64,000 nt of DNA from assembly GCA_951804985.1 (NCBI GenBank), contig OX638130.1, positions 119,611,593 to 119,675,592 on the forward strand, written 5' to 3'. A program made the translations under genes and the position numbers. The notes beneath the pieces are model-generated. The model did no database searches, was not told the origin of the DNA, and saw nothing but the letters and a program-made list of their open reading frames with translations. This document shows, in pieces, positions 56,985-64,000 of this stretch. This DNA comes from Dryomyza anilis (lineage: Eukaryota > Arthropoda > Insecta > Diptera > Dryomyzidae). Numbering within the stretch: position 1 is the stretch's first letter; each line of letters starts with the position of its first letter.

Positions 56985-57580
56985 CATAACTGTCGAAAAA
57001 GTGTTCTTCAATTTGATGAATGGGATGTGAAGAATACGTTTCATCATATTAATGAATAAAAATATAAAATAAAACATATATGTTCATCATAATGAAGAAA
57101 GCTGTTCATTAAAAAAAAAAAAAAAAAAAAATTCATAAAAAGATTTTTTTTTGTATAATTTTTTTATCAAACATTTTTTTTTCGAAAATTTTGTTTTCGA
57201 AAATTTGTTTTCAAAATTTTTGTTTTCGAAATTTTTATTTTCCTGTTATTTTTTTAATAACATTTTGACAATACGTTATTTCGAATTATTTTATAAATTA
57301 AAAAAAATAATATTAGTTCAAAAATATTCATCACATTAAATATTATATTCATAAATATTATGAACAAATTCATCAATATGACGATTCAATTTCATTTGCA
57401 TATTTGTTCTTCACTATGATGTTCGATGGTATGAATTAGTTCATATATATAATGAATGCATTCATCAATATGTCATTTAATGAACGGTGTTATCAATATG
57501 ATGAATCTAGTAGTATTTGAAAAATTCATAATATTTATGAATAAATTCATCACATTGATGATTTTTTTTATGTAATTACA
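56985..57580. repeat. MITE family G, copy 4 (decayed)
   Basis: Contains AACTGTCGAAAAAGTGTTCT, AATATTATGAACAAATTCAT, ATATATAATGAATGCATTC and AATTCATCACATTGATGATT in the same order as 38391-38830. A/T homopolymers expand the middle. The terminal CACAGAA ends are not clear. Confidence 0.6.
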
Positions 57581-57966
57581 GTGAACAGTTCAATATATTG
57601 ACGCTAGCTATGATAATTAAAAGTGCCTATTAAAATTTCAGGATTCTCTTTAATATTAAAACTAACCAAATATATGTTTTTAAATTTTGTGATTGTGATG
57701 GATTTTCAAAACGTAGTTTTTACCATATTAAAAAGATTTCATAGAAAAAAAAATGTTGCATAAATAATGGAAGCTAAATTTCACAAAAAACAAAAAAAAT
57801 ATTAGTTTATAAATGAAAGCACTTCTATGGGTTGATTATAAAAATATATTGGTCCATTTTGAATGCACCAATATAGACAAACACATTCTCATAATTTAAT
57901 TGAAATATTAGCCTCATCAAAACGAAATTGCCCGTATGCCTACTAATTAAAGAAATTTATAAAATG
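57581..57966. other. AT-rich DNA, nothing recognised
   Basis: No gene or repeat end was recognised. Confidence 0.5.
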
Positions 57967-58098
57967 CTAGCTGGACTCGTGCAGGACACGTGCAAAGATT
58001 TTGTGAATGCTGGGATATGGAGTGATTTTATTAATATAAAGAACACTTTCCCCCGTAGAATATTTTGTCAAAGAAATCTTTCCCGCTAATTAACTAAT
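57967..58098 (-). mobile_element. Helitron-like element, 3' end fragment, copy H3
   Basis: On the minus strand it carries TCTACGGGGGAAAG, TTCTTTATATTAATAAAATC, GCATTCACAAAATCTTTGC and the terminus GAGTCCAGCTAG. These match the 3' parts of 5660-6366 and 10560-11113. The array and 5' part are absent. It directly abuts a truncated family-K MITE. Confidence 0.55.
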
Positions 58099-58099
58099 T

Positions 58100-58256
58100 A
58101 ATTTGCTGCATTGACGTACACATATTCATATTAACAAACGGAATTGCGGATTTAATGAAGAATAGCAAATGATTCATTAAATTAGTTTCATTGCTGGATT
58201 GATTAATGAATGCAATTAATATCGGTTGCTATATTTACGTCAATTATTTTTCTGTG
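58100..58256. repeat. Foldback MITE family K, right-half fragment
   Basis: Begins at TTTGCTGCATTGACGTACA and runs through GATTAATGAATGCAATTAAT and ATATTTACGTCAATTATTTT to TCTGTG. The left arm is missing; the break coincides with the Helitron-like end at 57967-58098. Confidence 0.7.
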
Positions 58257-61200
58257 TAAACAAAAAATAAATATAAAAACTTAAAATGCTGTGTATTATT
58301 AGATGATATTATAGTAGTGTAAATTTCCAAAATATCTGTTATTTAAAATAATTATAATAATTAGTAGCAAATTTTGATTTCAAATAATAATTTGTTAATG
58401 TTTTTTCCGGCCATAACAAAAACTATATAAATTTTGTCAAATCATCAAATTTAATTATGTTACAAGCATTTTTAAAAATTCTACGTAAAATCAACCAAAC
58501 AATTAACGATCGTTGTTTTGTCCTACGAAGCATAAACAATTTTTAATATGACATGAAAAACCACATGAAAATCAAGTATGTTACTACTAACACTAATATA
58601 AGTTGTACTGAAACTGAGCATTTAATTTTATCGTATCCATAATCCGTTCAATATTGTCTGAACATGATTAGTTTAATATCTCTTGTTTATTTTTCAATTC
58701 TATTTCGGAGTCTATTTCATAGAATATTTTACAGATTTCTTTATTTAAACAGTTTTAGCTTAAATTAAGACAAATTATAGTTCAATATTGATACAATTGC
58801 TGAAATTGAAGAACATACAATACAACAAAGACATAAATACTGATGATTAAACAGACATTCTGAACAAATATTGACAATTATGGAACTGGGTGTTGGAAAA
58901 ATGCATAAATCGAAGAAAGATATTATAAGATTTTAAGTATGATTGTGGCATTTTGCTTTTAGTATTTCTAATATATACGGTGATGCATATTCCATCAAAC
59001 TTCAACCCCCTGTAACATAAATCGAAACCGAAAACGAAAAGGAGTAACAAATTGTCAATAATTTCAGTAAGTGAATTTTTTGACTTGTCATTTCCTCGTC
59101 GTTCTTGATTTATTTAGTTAAAAACTAAAATCCCTGAAATTTCAGACAGTTTTTCTGTGAATTATTTTACGTTATACAAATATTTTAGAACAAAAATCAA
59201 ATTAAATTAGATGCACCTTACATTAACAATTTCAACTCAATTGAAATCTTCGAGTTTAAACATTTATTTTGATTACACAAAGACGTATTTTCCTAGTTTC
59301 TGCTGTATCAAAATTTTGCATTTAAAATACTTCAAAACAGCCCTACGTTTCTTGAAAACTTTTATTTAGCTGTGTGATAAATGTCCTCGATATTTCAAAA
59401 AAATGCCCGAAATATTGTCGCCTGAATAAACAATTGCCATAATTTTAAATTTTAAAACGATTTGGAACATGCCGCATAGATAGTCTTACAAAACGATATT
59501 TTTTCATTATCTTGACTAATAGTTGAGTTCATTGTTTCCATAATTTTAATTTTTTCTATATTACATTTGAATATCTAGCGCACACTTTAATTGGATGTTG
59601 GTCACAAATTGTTGAACGCAACTATCGAAAATATCCGTAACATAAGTGGTTTTATTGTGGGGCCTATCGTCGACTTTCAACGTTACGCACGTCTACACTC
59701 TACAGGTTTCGTAGGGCTTTAAGCAGGGTGGCAAGGTAATGACGGGGGGTGGGGAAGCGACTACACTTGCCATTCAACTGCGTGCATTGACCGATAATAA
59801 CTATATAATAATGACACTCTCTAATACAATATAAACTAAAACAACAATAAAACAAAAACAAACGAGCGAACGAACGAAAAAAATAGAAATATTTTGGTCA
59901 TGGTGCATTGCCATTGTGCTGGTGGTGATTGAACCTGCGCGCACCTGTGCGTATAGGGTGCCTAACTATTCAAAGAAATGCTTTGTTAGTTTCGCTGACT
60001 GACACCTGTTGAGGGTCTCCGATGTGTCAGCAAATGTGTGGGAAATACTGCGTTTCAAGTATACTTAGTGCTTTGAGAAAGCATTTTGAGAAAATTCGGA
60101 AATTATTAAATATTTATTTTGTAATTAGGGGTTTTTAGTAGAGGGTCATTTTAAAGCAAATATGCCTTATAATACGGAAAAGCCCAAGATCAGCAGCGGT
60201 TGCTTGGAAATTTGTTAATTAGCACTAAAACCTACAAGGCATTAACAGAACCACATACAAAAAATGATTAAAAGATTAAATAAAAACACACAAATTAAAA
60301 AAAAAACAAAAAACACAAAACAAATAGCTACCTTTGTTTGCCAACATAGACCCTACCTATTGTGCTATATCATATTATTAACCTTGAGTTTTGAATTGAA
60401 TTCAATTAAATCAAAACATTAAAATGGCAACAAAACTATAGAAAACTTATTGAGCAACATTAAAACTATAGGATTTAATTAAATTTCCAAACGTTTGCGT
60501 GGTGCTGGGAAAAAATCAGCATCAGTTGTAATAAAACTGTGAAGGTTACAACATCATAGAGCGAAAAACAGCTGTTTCCGTTGAGCGCTGTTTTCTTAAT
60601 TATTTGATAAAATCATCTAATACAGCTGAGAAAAACATGCAAATGAACTGATAAAAGAAAATTGAAATCTTATACAGAAAATGCGATTTATTTCATTTTT
60701 TCTAAGATATTTGGGCTTTAAATGCGCCGCACGCAAATGATGGTTTTGTGAAAAACATATGGTTTTCAATTTCGATTTCGCGCCAACTCGTTCGTGTGTG
60801 GTCTCGTTGCGAATGATTGAAGCTGTTCATTTTTCAATTTTTGCTGATAGGCGCTACGTTGTACGTCGTCTTGCCGTTGACAGACCAATAACAGTTTCTT
60901 TGTGTAAAAATAATACTAGAATTGATTGGAATACTGAAACAGTTGTAGATTTGCTGATTTTTACTACTGGTCGTGACTAAAGTGAGTGAGCTCATGCTTT
61001 TATTTGGTGCCGCGTCTGAACTAAAGATTTAACCTCTAGATTAGAAATAGCGTTGAGTATAAACAATGCTATTCATTGATCATGCAATTTGAATATTTAA
61101 AATTTTTATAATGAATTTTTACAAAATACTCAAATTTATTTAGACTCTGGCGCACATGATTTTATGCACGTAACATACGTTAGAATTCGACACATGCATA

Positions 61201-63530
61201 TGGCGTTTTTGCGCAATCCAAAACAAGTTTAATTAAAATCGCATAAAATTCAAAAAAGCGAAAATAGATCGAGTTTTCTCACACCCAATAGACTGACGTA
61301 AAAATACAAAAAAAATAAACACAAAACACTTATATTGTTGCAAACGTGTGAAAGTTTCAAACAAGAAGTACTACTCGTGAAATTCCCGAGGCTGCATTTA
61401 ATCAAATTACAAATCTTTGAATCGCACTTAATTAGGTGGGCGAAAATTGAATTTGGAATAAAAATACAAAATTTCTAAATTCATAAAATTAAAATACCAA
61501 AATGCAGTGCTAAAAAAATGCCGCTTGCAACACTGGAAAATTAAAAAACAAAATTTAAAAATGTGCGCAAGAATTAAAATAAAATAAATGCGACTTGTTT
61601 GCAGTGGTAAATACCAATTTTTTGTTTTTTAAAGTACAAAAAGTTGTAAAAAAAATAAATAAAAATTGAAAAAAATAACTAAAAAAAACACAAAGTTAAG
61701 ACGCGTGCCGAATTTATAAACAAACTCAAGTGTATCTCGTATCTCAAAGTTCCAGCGCAGTGCATGAATGAAGTATTTAGTGCCCGCGTATCGTAGGAAA
61801 AATAAACAGCCAAAACAAGCACAAAACGGTGTCTATTGAAGAAGTGCGAATTGAGATTTGTTTAAATATATTTTTTTTATTTTCTATGAAAAGCACATAT
61901 AAAGTTTTATTTTGTGTGCATTTATCTTGTATCTGGTAGTTGTAGCATAATCTGCTGGATATGATGTTGTGGGAACAAGTGGTGGCATGACTTGCACAAC
62001 ATAGTTCTTATTGGGAGTTTCGATGATTTGTTTGGAATTTGTTGAATTTTTATGACTTTGTAAATGCGGCAGATGGTTTTCAAATATTATATAAAAAAAT
62101 AAATGCATTTGGTAGTTTAAAAATATATCAGTTTGAATATTTTTCGATTAAAAAAAAATGTTTCTTCGAGACAGATTTTTTAAACACTTGATTTACAAAA
62201 TACAATGCCGTTTTTGAAAACTTACAAATGTCGATTTTAATATTTTCTTATTTAAACGATATATTTTGTAGACTGAGTGTTTTCAAAAAAATTAATGCAT
62301 TCGTCAGTTTAAAAATAACAAATTTTATTTTTAAAATAATCTTATTTAAAAGATATATTTGATCAGCCGGACTTAAGGTTATCGGTAGCAATGCATTATC
62401 TTTTTAAATTTCTCTTATTTAAAAAAATAAGTCGAGAGACAGTTTTTAAATTTATCAGTTATTGTAAAAATTTGTTTTAAAACATGATAAATTTAATATA
62501 TTGGAACAACATTTGAAATTTAAAACTCATCGGCGCCAACGGTCCCCGGGGGATATGTTTTAGCTACTTCTAATGTCTGATAATATAGCTTCTGTATAAT
62601 ATTTGTGGAAAATGAATTTGATTCATTGATTACACTACACAACAAAATGAGAAAAAAAAGTTTGCGCAGTAAATTTCATTATTTTTGTATTATTGAAAAT
62701 GACCCGCAGAATTTGTATATATGAATTACGCAAGATGATGCACAGTTTGTAATATTCCAAAATTAGCATGCACATTTTTAACGAAAATATTGTAAAAATA
62801 AAAGAAATCTATCGATACATTTAGATAACAGAAAAAATCATGTGAAAGCTTACAATTGAGTATTAACTAAAAAAAAATCTCATTTTATATATATACTCTA
62901 TACCCATTATTTAGGATCCATTCATTCATAAGAATTTTTAAATTATATTCTTTTTTAATTAATATATTTTTAAAACAGTGAAATGCAAAAAATATAAATT
63001 GTAAGTTATACCTATTATTTATGGCTTAACATCTATGATTTTCGTAATTTAATAAATGTTTATTCTATATATCAAACTAGATTTATAAATTTATGATCCT
63101 CTTACAGTGTTCCTAGATAAATAAAAAAGCCTATCATTTTTTTTTGTGTGGTATAATCATTTCTCATTCATGAATTTTTAGTCAGAAACATACATAGCAC
63201 CAATAGCATTTTGACCTACAATATATTAATAATATTTTCATTTGAATATCCAACTAGTCATGTCTGGCATATGTATCGTTGACAGTGTTAGGTATATACC
63301 ATTCATCTATGAATTTTTATGTAGAAATTCCATCTTATTAATTGGTATAACCGATATCTCAATGATGAAATGATGAGAATTTCATATTTGACTTTATGAA
63401 ATATTTGTATAGATCAGCGGTCGGTAAGTAATTTTAAGTTGAAATCTGACTGTTGAAAAATGCTATTGAGATCCAGAAAAAAAAACTCATAAAGCTTACT
63501 AGTTCTTAATAGTCTTATAGTCCCAATATC
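58257..63530. other. Long AT-rich non-repetitive stretch, no gene recognised
   Basis: 59640-60060 and 60540-61000 are GC-richer and unique. A plus-strand frame at 60759-60980 (73 residues, with ATG) has ordinary composition but no motif. 61690-61860 resembles fly 5' UTR sequence in composition, which cannot be proven by eye. Any upstream exon or promoter of the minus-strand gene could lie here. No tRNA, repeat array or transposon end was recognised. Confidence 0.35.
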
Positions 63531-63545
63531 ATAGAAAATAGAGAA

Positions 63546-63851
63546 TTGCTTCGCAGAGCACTCTTAGATTCAATTGACGAACATATAAGGAAACAAAAAT
63601 GGAGATGGATTGGTCATTCACTCCGAAAAGACGCCAGCAGCATTGCTGGAAAAGCCATGGAGTGGAACCCGATGGGAAGTGGTGTTAGAAATCCCGGGCG
63701 ACCAAGAGAAACATGGAGAAGATCAGTCGATAGAGAGGCTAAGAAATTCGGAAAAAGTTGGAGCGAGTTAAAGGCAATTGCCAAAAACCGTACACGATGG
63801 TGTGTAGGTGTAGCTGATGCCCTATGTCCCGCTAGGGATTCAAGATACTGA
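63546..63851 (+). pseudogene. C-terminal remnant of a non-LTR retrotransposon ORF2
   Basis: The open frame (about 101 residues, no ATG start) reads LLRRALLDSIDEHIRKQKWR, then WIGHSLRKD, KAMEWNPMG, NPGRPRETWRRSVDREAKKF, GKSWSELKAIAKNRTRW and DALCP. This is the well-known tail of endonuclease/reverse-transcriptase proteins of non-LTR elements: lysine/tryptophan motif with WIGH-LR, then GRPR-TWRR, then W-EL-A-DR-RW. The endonuclease and polymerase parts are missing, as expected for 5' truncation during insertion. The stop at 63849 is followed by GAAGAAGAAGAT. The clade (RTE- or CR1-like) is unresolved. Confidence 0.8.
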
Positions 63852-64000
63852 AGAAGAAGATATAAACACAATAGGTAACATTAATGTGAGAAATTACACC
63901 GACGATCTATTAACAATATTTAGAGGTTGCCTGTTCCTGGTATAGATGGTCATTAATGAAGAATTGAACAGTGTCCATGATACATCATTGATAAACTTAT

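Overview
The window looks like nuclear DNA of a higher (brachyceran) fly, possibly a tephritid or a related acalyptrate. The reasons are indirect: very AT-rich, low gene density, long CAA/CAG (Q/N/T/A) codon runs in the one clear gene, and dense short non-autonomous transposons, including copies of the dipteran mini-me/DINE-1 type with (GTCY)n microsatellites. No bacterial features, CRISPR array or intact tRNA/rRNA gene was found.

Only one host protein gene is well supported. It is a long exon on the minus strand (51981-55013) behind a clear splice acceptor. It encodes about 974 residues of a probable secreted, Thr/Ala/Ser-rich protein: signal peptide, conserved-looking N-terminal block, a Cys-Pro-Pro-Gly...Cys pair, a very long mucin-like region and a Trp-rich tail. 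Its 5' exon(s) and promoter should lie at higher coordinates, so 55 kb onward is probably intron or upstream DNA, and about 51980 down to 51350 is probably 3' UTR. I could not name the gene with certainty. A Folded gastrulation-like secreted ligand is offered only as a hypothesis to test.

The rest is a graveyard of mobile elements. By region: 0-8 kb has foldback repeats, a possible reverse transcriptase fossil, three mini-me/Helitron-like elements and a tRNA-derived SINE inserted in a 15-bp array with a target site duplication (TSD). 8-10.5 kb has no recognised repeat. 10.5-15 kb has a second Helitron-like copy, a foldback MITE, a solo LTR with a 4-bp TSD, a 198-bp tandem repeat and a second SINE type with a poly(A) tail. 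15-30 kb has two foldback elements, a 42/166-bp higher-order satellite, a MITE family with CCCTAGTAG ends and clustered GATC motifs, a 1.2-kb element filled by a 56-bp array, and a 1.8-kb array of TTCGAA units with a 286-bp period. 30-41.5 kb has a MITE that keeps the first codons of a transposase, a degenerate Tc1/mariner element with full inverted repeats, two more SINEs and further MITE copies. 41.5-50 kb has MITEs nested in MITEs and a long 19-bp minisatellite. 55-64 kb has a TTCTTGCA-rich repeat, decayed MITEs, a Helitron-like end and, at the right edge, the C-terminal remnant of a non-LTR retrotransposon.

No new multi-gene system was seen. The most unusual observations are structural: tandem arrays inside transposons, the GATC-rich MITE, the transposase-start MITE (one copy at the centre of a larger perfect palindrome), and the nested insertions that allow relative dating.
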